Below are positions 53,120 to 64,000 of a stretch of DNA of 64,000 nucleotides, piece by piece. The translations under genes and the position numbers were made by a program. How positions within the stretch are numbered: the first letter of the stretch is position 1; the number at the start of each line of letters is the position of its first letter. The notes beneath the pieces are model-generated. The model did no database searches and was not told the DNA's origin. It saw nothing but the letters and a program-made list of their open reading frames with translations. Source of the DNA: Opisthocomus hoazin (lineage: Eukaryota; Chordata; Aves; Opisthocomiformes; Opisthocomidae); NCBI RefSeq assembly GCF_030867145.1, contig NC_134429.1, forward strand, positions 21,499,115-21,563,114. The letters are read 5' to 3'.

Positions 53120-54512
53120 GGCGGCACCGGCGCCCCGCCCGCAACGGCGCTGCGGCACTGACACGCCTTGCCACGCCCCCCCGGCGGACACGCCCCCCGC
53201 GCCGCCGCATTGGCGGGCAGCGCCTCGCCCCGCCCCCTCGCCGGTAAAGGAGGGCGGGGCCGGCGCTCGGCCGGCTGGCGCCGCGCGGGGGCGCCGCGCG
53301 GAGCTGGAGCCCAGGTGCCGGGGGGCGGAGCCCAGGTGCCGAGGGGGCGGAGCTCCGGTGCCGGGGGGCGGAGCTCCGGCCCTGCCCGCGGGGCTGCCCG
53401 TGCTCCACCGGGACGGGGCCCCGCCGCCGCCCCTCGCACAGTCGCCTGCCCGGGGCTCGTGGAGGCCGGGGCCTGCAGGCCGGCACCGGCAGCCGCCCGC
53501 AGCCGCCGGAGCAGCCTCCCCGCCTCTCCCCGGTCAGGAAGGAGCTCCGTGGCTCCCGGGGTCTGCGGGGCGGGTGGGGGCGGCGGCCTCGGGCAGGCCC
53601 CGACGGATCGCTGCCGGGCGCAGGCAGGGGTGGGGATGGGGACAGCGACGGAGGGGTCGGGGCCGGAGGGGCCGACGAGCGGCGGGGCGAGCGTGTGGAG
53701 CCGGTCCGTCTCCGCGAGGTGCTGGCGGCTCTGCGCGGGGCCGGGGCGGTGGGGGGTCCAGGGGGGTCGCGGGGCTCTCACCTCGCTCAGCTCGGCGGCG
53801 GGAGGGGGGGTCGGGGGCTGAGGGGGGGGAACACCGTCCTCCTGCGCTCCATTACCGGCACTGGTGCCTCCGCGTTTATGGGCCGCCGGCGGGGCGAGGC
53901 GGGGGGGCAGGGAGAGCGGGGGCGCCTGGCGGGCAGGGGGACCGGGAGGGGGCAGGACGGGCGAACGGGGGGCAGACGCGGGGGCAGGGCAGGCAGGGGG
54001 GGCAGGCGGGGTGTCCGGAGGGGCGGGGCTGCTGTGCCGCTGTCCGCGGTGCTGGACGCGCCGCCGCTGTCCGCGGTGCTGACGCCGTCCCGCGCTGCCG
54101 GTGACCGGGGGTGCCGGACCCGCGGCGGGGGGGGAGCAGCGCAGCCGGGCCAGCCCCCCCGGTCCCCCCGGTGCCGCCGGGACCGGCTGCCACACGCCGG
54201 GGCCGCCGGAGGGGCCGGTCACCCCGCGCCTCTGGCGTTGGCGGGCGGCAGCGGGGAAGGGGGACCCCCGTGGGGCGGGGGGGGGTCAGCAGCCCCCCAG
54301 GGCCGCCCGCCGCGCACGGCCCGCTGGTGGGCCAGGAGGCCGCGTCAGGGCCCGAGGGGAGCGGCCCCGGCAGCGGGCGGTTGGCAGCGGAGCAGCCGTC
54401 GGGCGGGGCGGGCGGAGGGGCGGCCCCAGGGGAGGAGCCGTCGGGGCCGGGGGGCGGCGGGCGGCGGCGCCGCGCAGTGCCAAGGGCCGGCGGGGCCGGG
54501 GCCGGGGCCGGG
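52900..54512. promoter_or_regulatory. ACOT7/ESPN divergent CpG-island region
   Basis: A GC-rich stretch between the ACOT7 first exon (ATG at 53119) and the ESPN start codon (54513). It holds dense CpG, repeated GGGGGCGGAGC-type units at 53,320-53,380 and many G-runs able to form quadruplexes. No HES2-like bHLH exon is present in the 1.4 kb between the genes. Long open frames on both strands here are composition artefacts. Confidence 0.55.
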
Positions 54513-57500
54513 ATGGCGCTGGAGCGGGCGCTGCTGGCGGCGCGGCAGGGAGACGTGGAGGGACTGCGGGGGCTGCGGGCTGCCGGGCTGCTGCGGCCGG
54601 GGCTGCGGGACGCGCTGGGAGCCTCCCCCGCGCACCACGCCGCCCGCGCCGGCCGCCTCGCCTGCCTCCGGTACCTGGCCGCCGAGGCCGCGCTCCCCGG
54701 GGACGCGCGGGCGCGCAACGGGGCCACGCCGGCCCACGACGCCGCCGCCACCGGCAACCTGGCCTGTCTCCAGTGGCTGCTCACGCAGGGGGGCTGCGGC
54801 GTGCAGGTGCGAGCGGGGGCGCGGGGGGGGTGGGCGGCGGGGCCCCCGGGCAGCCCGGGAGGCTGTCCCCGGCGGCGGGGCGGGGGGGGGGGGGGGGCGG
54901 TCGCGGGTGGGCTCTCCAGCGGGCAGCGAGCCGGGGTCCCGGCTCAGCCCCGACGGGGGGGGCACCGAACCCTCCCGGGGTTACACAACGGCAGACCCGG
55001 GGCGGTAAGCGGCTTGCCCCGGTCGCCGGCCGAGCGCTAACGCCATGTGACGGGCCCGAGGCAGAGGAGGCGGCGGAGGGGCCGGGAGCGGGGATTAGAG
55101 CGGGAAGGACGGGGTCAGCAGGCCCGGGCGGCCGCCTGGCCGGGGGCCAGCTCTGCCCGCGCCCCGCCGAGCGCGGAGGGCGGCCGGGCCGGCAGCACAG
55201 CGGGGCCCAGCGGCGGGACAAGGCGGGCTTTGTGCGGCGCCGGCTGCCCGAGGACGCGGCCCCCGCGGCGGGGGGGGACACGGGGACACACACACGCTGG
55301 TCCCACGGCCCCTCCGCCGCCCCGTCCCCGCTCCCCGCGGACGGCACCTCCGGCGCTGCCCGGGATGGGGGGGGGATGATGCCCCGCGGCCCCCCGCCCG
55401 CTCCCCGGTGCCGACGGCCCCCGCGTCGCTCCCGCAGGACACGGACAACTCCGGTGCCACCATCCTGCACCTGGCAGCCCGCTTCGGTCACCACGAGGTG
55501 ATCGAGTGGCTCCTCCGCTTCGGGGGCAGCGACCCGACGGCGCCCACCGACACGGGAGCGCTGCCCGTCCACTACGCCGCGGCCAAGGGGGACTTCGCTT
55601 CCCTGCGGCTCCTCCTGGGACACTGCCCCAGGTAACGGGGGCTCTTCCCCCGCCCCGCCGGGAGCGGGGCTGCCGGGGGAGCGGGGTCCCTCCCCGCCGG
55701 GCCCGGCGCCAGCGCTGGGGCGATGCCGCAGCTGCCCGAGCCCCGGCTCCAAGGGCAACGCGGCGGAGCTTATCGGGCCGGGCAGCCGCCGCGCCGGCTT
55801 TATGGCCCGCGGAGGGAGGGCGGGGAGCGGAGCGGCGGCAGGAACACGGCCGGACGGGCTGGCCGGGCGGCTGCCGCGGGGAGATAACGCGGCCGCCTTT
55901 GTCCCCCGACGCGGAGCCGACCGAGGCGGGGGGGGGGGGCCGCTCCCCGAGCAGCAGCCCCGCTCGGCGGGTCCCGGGGGCTGCCCGGGCCGGTACCCGC
56001 GGCCCCGCCGGGCTCCGGGGCTGCAGCGCCGGGGGGGGCTTCGCAGCTCCCCCGCATCCAGGGGCGTCCCGGGGCTCCGCACCCCTCCGTCCCCGGGTCC
56101 CCGCGACCCCAGACCCGCCTTCCCGCCCGGCAGGGCGCAGAGCCCGCGGCAGGGTCCCCGCACCCCGCAGCACTCACCGGCCGCAGGCTCCCCCCCCAGC
56201 CCCAGCCCCGGCTCTTTATCCCCTTGCCCAGGTGTGCAGGCTCAGCCCCGGGCACCTGGGGGGGGTTAACCCCTCCCAGCCCACAGCCCGGCCCCGGCCC
56301 AGCCCTGGCTCCTGCTGAGTGCCCGCGGTGTCGGTGCGGTGCTGGCGCAGCCCTCCCGCCTTTGCCTTCATGCTTCTCGCCGTCATGGCTCCACCGCCGT
56401 TACCGCCTTCCCCTGAATTATTTAGGGCTCGCCCCTCTCCCGGCCCCGTGCCCGCCCGGAGGCTCCGTTACAGCCGCGAAATCCAATCCCCGGTGCCGCC
56501 GCGGGGTGCTGGTGCTCCCACCTTCGCCCCAGCCTCGCGGGGTCCCCAGCAGCCGGCGGCCCGCTGCGGGGTCACGGCCATCTGGCAAAGCCATTTGGCA
56601 GCGCTCGCCTGAGTGGCTTAACCGCTTCCCGATTAGCGGGGAATGGCAATCAGGGGCTGAACGTGTGCCCAGGCCCCCACCATCCCCCTGCACACCGGGC
56701 CAGCCCGGTCCCTGCTCGGGGAGCGCCCGGCGCGTGCTGGCCCGTGCTGCGGCACTGCGGGGCAGGCATCCTGCGGCAGGGCCCGGCGTCTCACGGTTAC
56801 AGGGATCAATTATTAAGGGACCACGATCGTTGCGATAACAGAGCAGAGTATTTATTGCTCTTCCTTTTTTAAATATTCAACAGATTTATTTTATGGAGCA
56901 CTTAATAAAACAGCTTCCTGCGTGGCAGGGATGTGGGATGCAGGGATGCGGGATGAGGGATGTGGGATGCAGGATGCGGGATGCAGAAACACGGCTATGG
57001 GAGATGGGATGCGGGGATACGGGATTTGGGATGCGGGCTGTGCGATTTGGGCTGCACAGTGCGGGATGCAGGGGATGCCCGTGCCCAGCAGCGGGGCCGG
57101 GCAGCGCATGCTGCAGGGCGGCCTTTCCCTGCCGGCTCCCCTGGGGCCGGTGCTGCCTAAGCCGCTTAATTAAAAATACTGCTAAATTGCAGTGTCCAAA
57201 AACAGCCGGAGGAAGGAGCTTACCCTAAGCAGGCTGATTAACTTAGTGACCTCCCGCCGCAGCCACCGCCGCTGCACAGGGACCCAGCGGGGAGCCGTGA
57301 GGTGGACAGCTCACTGCCCACACTGCCCACGCTGCCCACGCTGCCCACACTGCCCACGCTGCCCACACTGCCCACACTGCCCATGCTGCCCACGCTGCCT
57401 GTGCTACCCACGCTGCCCACACTGCCCGGCCCTGGCACTGCCCACACTGCCCACGTTGCCCACGCTGCCCACGCTGCCTGGCCCTGGTGCTGCCCTGCCT

Positions 57501-60500
57501 GCCCCCAGCCATGGTGTCCCCTGTGCCGCCACGGTTCCCATGCGTCCCCACGTCCCTGTGACCTTCATGTCCCCGGTGACCCTCCCCAAGCTGTCGCGCT
57601 GCCAGCGGCGGTGGCCGCGGGTGACGGGCGCTGTGCCCTGCTTGCAGCACGCTGAGTGCCCAGACCAAGACGGGGGCCACCCCACTGTACCTCGCCTGCC
57701 AGGAGGGCCACCTGGAGATCATCCAGTACCTGGTGCAGGACTGCGGGGCTGACCCCCACGCATGTGCCCACGACGGCATGACCCCCCTGCACGCCGCCGC
57801 CCAGATGGGCCACAACACCGTCATCGTCTGGTTGGTAAGCGCCAGCTGGGCACGGCGTGGCGATGCGGGGGCACGGCGTGGCGGCACGGCGTGGGGCTGG
57901 CGTGCCGGCACTCAGCCCACCTGCCCGTGCAGATGAGCTTCACAACGGTGAGCCTGTCGGAGCGCGACGCCGAGGGGGCCACGGCCATGCACTTCGCCGC
58001 CAGCCGCGGCCACGCCAAGGTGCTGAGCTGGCTGCTGCTGCACGGCGGGGAGATCACCACTGACGGCTGGGGCGGCACCCCGCTGCACGACGCTGCCGAG
58101 AACGGCGAGCTGGAGGTGGGTCCTGGCACCCGGCGGGGTGCCGGGGCGGGGGACACCCACCCTCTGGCCCTGCCACGCACCCTCCCTGTCCCCAGTGCTG
58201 CCAGATCCTGGTGGTGAACGGTGCCGACCTCAGCGTCTGCGACCAGGACGGCTACACGGCAGCCGACCTCGCCGACTACAACGGCCACAGCCACTGCGCC
58301 CAGTACCTGCGCACCGTCGAGAACATGGTAAGGCAGCAGCCTGGGGCTGGGCGTGCGGGGAGCACGCTGGGACCCCCCCGCTGCTGCCGCCTGACCGCGT
58401 GGCTCCGCTGGCAGAGCCTGGAGCACCGCGTGCTGTCGCGAGACCCCTCGGCCGACGGGGAGTGCCGGCAGCCCGACTCGGGCATGTCGTCGCCCAACAC
58501 CACGGCGTCGGCGCCGCAGGCGCGCTTCGAGGTGGGCTCCCCCGCCAGCACCCTCTCCAACTACGACTCCTGCCACTCCAGCCAGTCCAGCACCGGGGAG
58601 AAGAGGGGCGGCCCCCCAGGGGCTCCCGCCGCCCGTGAGTGCGGGGCTGGGGGACGCGGGGCGGCGGGCAGGGGCCCAGCCCCCCCTGACCCGCTCCCCT
58701 GTGCAGGGGTGCCCGAGCCGGCGCTGGCAGACATGCAGGCGTACATGGACATGCTGGACCCCGAGATGCGGCCGCGGGGCCGGGGGTCGGCTGGCGAGGG
58801 GCCCCCCCTGCCACCACCCCCTGCCTTCCCCCCGCCCCCACCCCCCCCGCCTGCCGGCCGGCCGCCCCCGCCGCCCCCTGGCTACCCCGCGCCCGCGCCC
58901 CCCGCCGTCCCCGACACCGCCGACATCTACGTGCGGGCCAAGAACAACCTGCGGCACGTGGAGAGCCAGGCGCTGCGCCGAGAGGTACGGCCCCGTGCCC
59001 CCGGCTGCTGGCCACGCGGCTCGGGGGACGTGCCACCGGTGGGGACACGCCACCGACGCCGCTCCCCGCGGGGAGCTGGTAGCGCTCGACGGCAGCAGGG
59101 GGACAGCCCCGGCGTGAGGCCACGTGCCCACGACACCGGCGTGCACCGGGTGCCACGGCCAGCGAGCGCGCGGTGAGCCGGGGCCAGCGATGCTGCAGTG
59201 CCGGCATGGCAGCGGGCGGCCCTGCGCCACCGGCCGCGCCCGGCAGCACCGCGCAGGCCGGCGTGTGCGAGCGGCCGTCGCAGCCGTGCCCACGTGTCCT
59301 CGGCGGTGCCACCGGCGCTGGGCGTGGGCGGCTGCGCAGGCTGTAACTCGAGTGCCCGGCTCCGGTGTCGCTGCGCCGCAGGTGTCGGGTGGCACAGCCG
59401 GCGCTGCCAGGAGCTGAGGGCTCAGCCGGGCGCGCACAGGTAAGAGGGGTGCAGCCCCCCGGGTGGGCGGGGGGCGCGGGGCTTCGGTGGGCTCGGGGCC
59501 ACCCAGACCCCCTGCCACGGGTCTCCACCCCGCCAGGGACGGGAGCCCGGTACACGGCCAGGGCGCTGGCAGACCCCAGCGCTGCGGGGGACGGGGGCAC
59601 ACGGGGTGGGGGTCTCGGCAGAGCGTGTGCCAGGGCTGTGTGGGGCTCCGCACCCCGTTGTGTTCCTTGTGCGCGGCCCTGGCTCGTCAGCACCTACCGG
59701 GCTAACGAGCGGCCCTGCACAGGGCACCGCGCCGGGCTGCCGGGGGAGGTGTGTGCCAGCCCGGTGCGGGCGCCCCACGCAGCGGGGCCGAGCGGCACGG
59801 ACCCCCGCGCCGGAGCGGGGCTGGGGCTGCCAGAGCCCGACTTGGCACAGCGCCCGCGGCAGCCGGAGCAGGAAGCGCCGAGCTGGCGCTTGTTGGTTGA
59901 CCTGGGGCTGGCGCAGCCGCCAGCGTCCCGGCTCGCCGCGCGGGTGCCACGGGCGGAGCTGGCGCGCGGGGAAATGCAAACAGCAGGGCCCCCGGCACGG
60001 GGAGCGGGGCCGTGCCGCTGCGGCACCCCGAAGCCGGGGAGCAGCACGGCCCCGGCACGCCAGCGCTCAGCAGCACGGCCGGCAAAGCCGCGGCGGTACG
60101 TGCCGGGGTGAGCCGAGGCTGCGCTGCCTGAGCGCCGTGTTCCGAGCAGGCTTGGAGCCGGGCGCCGGCCCCGCGGGGGATAAGCTCTTGGTAATCCGGG
60201 GGGCCGGGGGCCAGCACTCCTGTTCCCAGGGGGTTATCCCAGGGGAGGCTCGGCCGGGCTCCTGGGCACCGGCCACGCGGCCGCAGTGCCAGGCGCTGGC
60301 GGCGCTGGCTGCCGCCCCGGTGCGCAGCCCCCGGTGCAGCCCCGCGCCAGGCGGACCCCTGCCGCGCACCCACTGTCCCCGCAGCCTGGCGTCGGCCCCA
60401 CAGCCACCCCGCGCACGCCGCGCTGAGCCACGCTCCCCGTTGCAGCTGGCGTCGCGCGAGAGCAGCCCCGAGGGCCTGCGCCGGGCCGATTCCACCCGGC

Positions 60501-63500
60501 GGTCGAGGACCTTCGGCAAGCAGCCGAGCACCGGCGAGTACTACAAGCACCTGGGGCACGGCGCGGCCGAGCAGCCCGCGCGCCGGCAGATGGCACACAG
60601 CGAGGAGGTGAGCCCCGGCGCTGTGCCGCGCGCCGGCACGTGGCCCAGCGGCACTGGCACCGGGCGACGCCTGCCCGTGCTCTCTTCCAGGCGTCGCCCA
60701 TCCCGGCGGACACCATGCGCAACGGGGAGAGCAAGCCCAGCGCCGAGCTGCCGCCGCCGCCGCCAGCCCCGCCGCTGCCCGCCGCCGCCTGCCCGCCGCC
60801 CCCACCGCCCCCGCCGCCAGCCGAGACCCCCACCGGCGCCCGCCGCTCCTCCTCCTCCACGGGAAGTAAGTGGCAGGGTGCAGCGGGGAGCGATCCCGGG
60901 CACCGTCCCACTGGCTGCACCGCGGTGCCAGCCGCCCCAGCGCGTCTCCTCCCGCGGCGCCCCGACCGCCCGGCTCCTGACGGCCTCTCTGTCCTTCTCT
61001 CCTCCGGTGTCGGCGCGGGGGCCCCCACGCCCGCCCGCCCCCGCCTGCTCTCACTGCTGGCCGCTTCTCTTCTCTCTTGTCTCGCGGTGGCCAAATCCTT
61101 CCTCTGCCGCGCGCCCCGCGCCGCCCCTCTGCTTCTCCCCCTAGGAGGAAAGGCGCTGAGGCAGATGAAGAGTAAGTACCGGGGCCCCACGGGGCATCGG
61201 CAGCGCCCGCAGCCCTCGCCGACGCCTCGCCAGGCTGGCGAGCACGCGGCCGGCCCCAGCGCCGGCACGGGGCCGTCGAAGCCGCCGCGCAGGGCTGGGC
61301 GAGCGGCCACAGCCCCCAGCCCCCTGCAGCCCCCGCGGCCCCGCCGCCGGCCCCACGCACACAGGGGCCTTTGTTCGGGCTCAGCCGTCCGGCGTGACCC
61401 CGCCACGTGAGCGCGCCGGCTGCTCCCCCGCCGCTGATCGCAGCCGGCGGGCTTGGCCGCCGCTCAGCCCCTGCTTTATTAGCGCCAGCCCAGGGGCAGG
61501 GGTTCTCAGCCGGCGCTGGATGGCAGCGCGCACCCCGCTGCGCCCTCAGCACCCGCAGCCGCCTGGCCCCGGCGTGGCGCGGCCGAACGCGGCGAGCTGT
61601 GAGCGCCGGCGGCGGGGAGGGGGCTCTGCCTTGGCGCGGCACCATGGGTCGGTAGGGACCCGCGCATGGCTGGCACGGACGGTGGGTGCTGGCGGGGCGG
61701 GCGGTGAGAGCGGCGGCGCGGGCATCCCCGGTGCCGGTGCCGCGCAGCCGTGGGCTGAGGGCTGGCCGCGGGGCGGGCTCAGGCTGTGGCGTCGCTGCCG
61801 GGGGCTGCGGGGCAGTGTAGGGGGTCCAGGGCCCCCGGCGAGGCGGCACGGGGCCATCGCACCATGCCGGGGCTGCCGCCAGCCACGGAGCCGTCCCTCG
61901 GCGGGCAGGTCACTGCGGTGCTGGGGTCCCGGCGCTGGGTGCTGGGGTGCTGCTCCAGCAGGGTCCCGTGAACCCAGTAAGCTGGGTGTTGGGATGCTGG
62001 TCCCGTGGACCCGGGTGCTGCTCTGACGGGGTTCCCGGAGGCTCCCGAGTGTGGGGGACAGTCGGCCAGCCCCCTGCCATCCCCCTGCCCCGCGAGCCGG
62101 CGGGGGACCAGGGAGGCGGGGGGCTGCTGGCTGCAGGGCCCTCACTCCCCGCCCTCCCTCCCCCCAGGCACCAAGTCCTTCAACATGATGTCCCCCACCG
62201 GCGACAACTCGGAGCTGCTGGCGGAGATCAAGGCCGGGAAGAGCCTCAAGCCGACCCCGCAGAGCAAAGGCTTCACCACCGTCTTCTCCGGCAGCGGCCA
62301 GACAGGGGCCAACGTAGGTGGCGGCGGGGGGGCAGGGGAGCCGGCGGCACGGCGCGGCGCAGCGCGGCAGACACCCACCTCCCTCCCTCTCGCCTTCCTC
62401 CGCAGGCAGAGTCGCCGGCGTCCTCCCCGTCGCCCACCAGGACGCCCACCCCGCCGGCCACCCCCGAGGCTGCCGGGCCGCCGCGGTGCCTGGCAGGGGG
62501 CTCGCCGGAGCCGGTGCTGAATGGGAGCTCGCCGGTGCCGGTGGCGGGCGCCGGGGCGGCGGTGGAGGCGGAGGCGCTGGTGCCGAGCCACGACGAGCAG
62601 GGCCGGCCCATCCCCGAGTGGAAGCGGCAGGTGATGGTGCGCAAGCTGCAGCTCCGCATGCAGGAGGAAGAGGAGCAGCGGCGCAAGGTACGGCGGGTCC
62701 CGCGCACGGCGGCGGCAGGCGTGGCGCGGGCACGGCCCAGCGGCTCAGGTCGCGGCGGGACAGTGTGCGCGGCATCGCCCCCGGCTCCCGGCCATGCCAG
62801 GGATGAGCCCACCCACGCGCGGGAGCGTCGAGCCCCGGGGGGAACACGCGCGGCGGCGGCAGCGTGGGGCGCACGTGGCGCGGCCTCAAGAGCCCCTTCG
62901 CCCTCTTTCCCGCCGCAGCCCGGGAGCCGCTCGCCACCGCGGCGCGGGGCACCGGCCCGCGGGGAGGCACCGGGACGCGGTGGGCAGCCGCTGCGGGAGC
63001 AGGATGTGCGGCGCGTGGAGCGGCAGCTGGGGAGCCTGCGGGTGACGCACGAGGCGCAGCCGCCGCTGCTGGGGTGGCCGGAGACGGAGCTGCCGCCGCT
63101 CCCGCCGCTGCCCACAGCTCCGCCGCCCCGGCGCGTCGCCCTCGCCCGTGACGACGCGCCTGCCCGCAGCAGCCAGGCCCTCGCGCCGCAGAGGCACGCG
63201 GCCACGCCACCAGACCCCCCAGGGGACCCCGAGGCGGGCAGGGCGGGGGGCGGCCCCAGCGCCCGGCGGGAGATCCTGGGCTGCGGCGTCTCTGTCTGCA
63301 GCCTCAAGGCCAACTACGAGGGGGCCCCCGCGCCCCTCCCCAGGGCCAGCAAGCGCAAGCGGGCGCAGCCCCCCGGCAGCACCCGCCGGCCCGTCCTGGA
63401 GGAGGAGTACGGGGACGGGGCGCTGCGGTGCAGCCAGCCGGTGGCCCCGGAGCCGAGTGGGCCACCGGAGCGCGGCGAGGCACGCAAGGAGCGTGCCGTG

Positions 63501-64000
63501 TTCCTCTTCCTGGAGCACTGGAAGCAGCGGGCGCTGGCGGCGGTGCCCGGGGAGGAGCGGCCGCAGTGGCCGGGGAGGCGGCGGCCGGCGGCGGGGCGGC
63601 TGCTGGCCCGCTGGAGGAGCGTCGCCCGCCGCGTGCCAGGGCGGCAGATCCGGCGGCTGAGCCGCGCCGCGGTGCTGTACTGGCCCCAGCACTTCCTGCC
63701 CCACGTCGGCGGCTCGCCCGTGCCCCACGACAGCCTCCCGCTCGACCTCTTCATGCTGGGCTACTTCCAGCTGCTGGAGATGCCGCTCAGCCCGGAGGAG
63801 CGGCGCTTCCGCCACCTCCTCTGCTACGAGATGTTCGACCGCCTGGGCAGCCACAGCTGGCACCGTGTCCGCCGCTTCCACCGCGCCGCGCTGGAGCGGG
63901 TTGAGGCCGGCCACCGCCACTGGCTCGACGGCTTCGAGGACCTCGCGCAGGAGTTTTTTGGGGACGGCCCCGCCGCAGCAGCCGAGAACTCACCGGAGGC
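54513..64000 (+). CDS. ESPN: Espin (ESPN), partial: 13 exons, continues past the window
   Basis: Actin-bundling protein of hair-cell stereocilia, microvilli and Sertoli junctions. Exons: 54513-54806, 55438-55631, 57648-57834, 57933-58115, 58196-58327, 58415-58634, 58707-58984, 60446-60607, 60691-60865, optional 61145-61171, 62168-62313, 62406-62687, 62919->64000. All phases close. Exons 1-5 encode the ankyrin-repeat block ([60 protein letters not shown]). Exon 6 has the conserved [12 protein letters not shown] region and exon 7 a poly-proline stretch. Exon 8 has [16 protein letters not shown] of the second actin-binding site and exon 9 a second proline run. The 62168-62313 exon has the WH2 motif ([17 protein letters not shown]). 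Exon 12 starts the actin-bundling module ([19 protein letters not shown]). The final exon is unusual and described separately. Confidence 0.93.
56800..57190 (+). promoter_or_regulatory. AT-rich islands in ESPN intron 2
   Basis: Two AT-rich pockets lie in an otherwise about 70% GC intron: 56,803-56,910 (AATTATTAAGG, GTATTTATTGC, TTTAAATATTC, AATAAA at 56904-56909) and 57,163-57,190 (TTAATTAA at 57166-57173, homeodomain/POU-like). Between them is a GGGATGCGGGATG-type array. They may be enhancers, or an intronic poly-A site; no exon is supported. Confidence 0.3.
56925..57075 (+). repeat. GGGATGCGGGATG-type short tandem array in ESPN intron 2
   Basis: About ten imperfect 7- to 14-bp units built on GGGATGC or GGGATGT, interrupted by single variants. 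Confidence 0.8.
57305..57485 (+). repeat. 9-bp CTGCCCACR tandem array in ESPN intron 2
   Basis: About 17 copies of CTGCCCACA or CTGCCCACG with a few TGCCTGTGC and CTGCCCGGC variants. Because the unit is nine bases it yields a repetitive Leu-Pro-Thr open frame, which is not a gene. Confidence 0.9.
61145..61171 (+). CDS. ESPN: 27-nt in-frame alternative microexon of ESPN
   Basis: A pyrimidine-rich acceptor (CTTCTCCCCCTAG) is followed by 27 nt and then the donor GTAAGT. Phase 1 at both ends matches the flanking exons. Inclusion adds R-G-K-A-L-R-Q-M-K immediately before the [10 protein letters not shown] segment that leads into the WH2 motif. Mammalian espins also use small alternative exons in this region. 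Confidence 0.65.
62919..64000 (+). CDS. ESPN: Large espin-like (ESPNL)-type C-terminal exon of ESPN, incomplete
   Basis: After exon 12 (…EEEEQRRK, donor GTACGG at 62688) the next good acceptor (CTCTTTCCCGCCGCAG) opens a frame with no stop for at least 1,082 nt, to the window end. It has no early ATG, so start-codon-based gene finding misses it. The first third is low-complexity Pro/Arg/Ala; then [20 protein letters not shown]; then a well-structured C-terminal part with [14 protein letters not shown]-like, [40 protein letters not shown] and [15 protein letters not shown]. From memory this resembles the C-terminal half of ESPNL rather than the short Arg/Glu-rich bundling tail of mammalian ESPN. 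Those canonical tail exons, if present, lie beyond 64,000. Confidence 0.7.

Noticed and set aside
57302-57655. Leu-Pro-Thr repetitive protein
   Set aside because: Translation of the 9-bp CTGCCCACR array inside ESPN intron 2; it has no splice or start-context support.
59702-61849. 715-codon minus-strand open frame across ESPN introns
   Set aside because: Antisense to supported ESPN exons, composition-driven Ala/Arg/Gly/Pro residues, no domain and no splice logic.

Overview
This window looks like a gene-dense, very GC-rich piece of a bird microchromosome. The evidence is chicken-repeat-1 (CR1) LINE 3' ends with the avian tail (ATTCTGTGATTCTGTGA), short introns, CpG-island promoters and a gene order matching the human 1p36.31 block. 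I cannot name the species. All six protein-coding genes were assembled by following splice sites and reading phase by eye. The five complete models close in frame with family-typical lengths: CHD5 1,953 aa, RPL22 128 aa, RNF207 635 aa, ICMT about 296 aa, ACOT7 342 or 347 aa. The sixth, ESPN, runs off the right edge.

Layout. 1-2,430: no gene; a CR1 fragment and a long alternating purine-pyrimidine (CA/TG/TA) tract downstream of CHD5. 2,435-33,000, minus strand: CHD5, 41 coding exons, with further CR1 copies, a short-motif array and a 53-bp minisatellite in introns. 33,140-35,413, minus: RPL22 with a 5' TOP-like start. 35,390-36,183: CpG-island promoter shared head to head with RNF207. 36,184-41,240, plus: RNF207, a cardiac RING/B-box protein, with repeat arrays in introns 1 and 9. 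41,240-43,660: intergenic sequence and probably the ICMT 3'UTR. 43,660-46,537, minus: ICMT. 46,940-53,119, minus: ACOT7, which fits in about 6 kb. 53,120-54,512: ACOT7/ESPN divergent promoter region. 54,513-64,000+, plus: ESPN (espin), partial.

The genes are not an operon or a pathway. They are a conserved syntenic neighbourhood of unrelated functions: NuRD-type chromatin remodelling, ribosome, cardiac ion-channel regulation, CAAX-protein methylation, acyl-CoA hydrolysis, actin bundling. They are packed in alternating head-to-head (RPL22/RNF207, ACOT7/ESPN), tail-to-tail (RNF207/ICMT) and tightly tail-to-head (RPL22 into CHD5, ACOT7 into ICMT) arrangements. Compared with human, HES3 and GPR153 are absent between ICMT and ACOT7, and HES2 is absent between ACOT7 and ESPN.

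I found no new multi-gene biological system. The most interesting observations are: a >1-kb ESPN C-terminal exon carrying an espin-like (ESPNL)-type domain in place of the usual short actin-bundling tail; two well-formed in-frame microexons (15 nt in ACOT7, 27 nt in ESPN); an inverted pair of octamer motifs and an RFX X-box inside CHD5 introns; duplicated TCTCGCGAGA elements in the ICMT promoter; and MEF2-type sites at RNF207. No retrovirus-like elements, CRISPR arrays, tRNA or rRNA genes were recognised.
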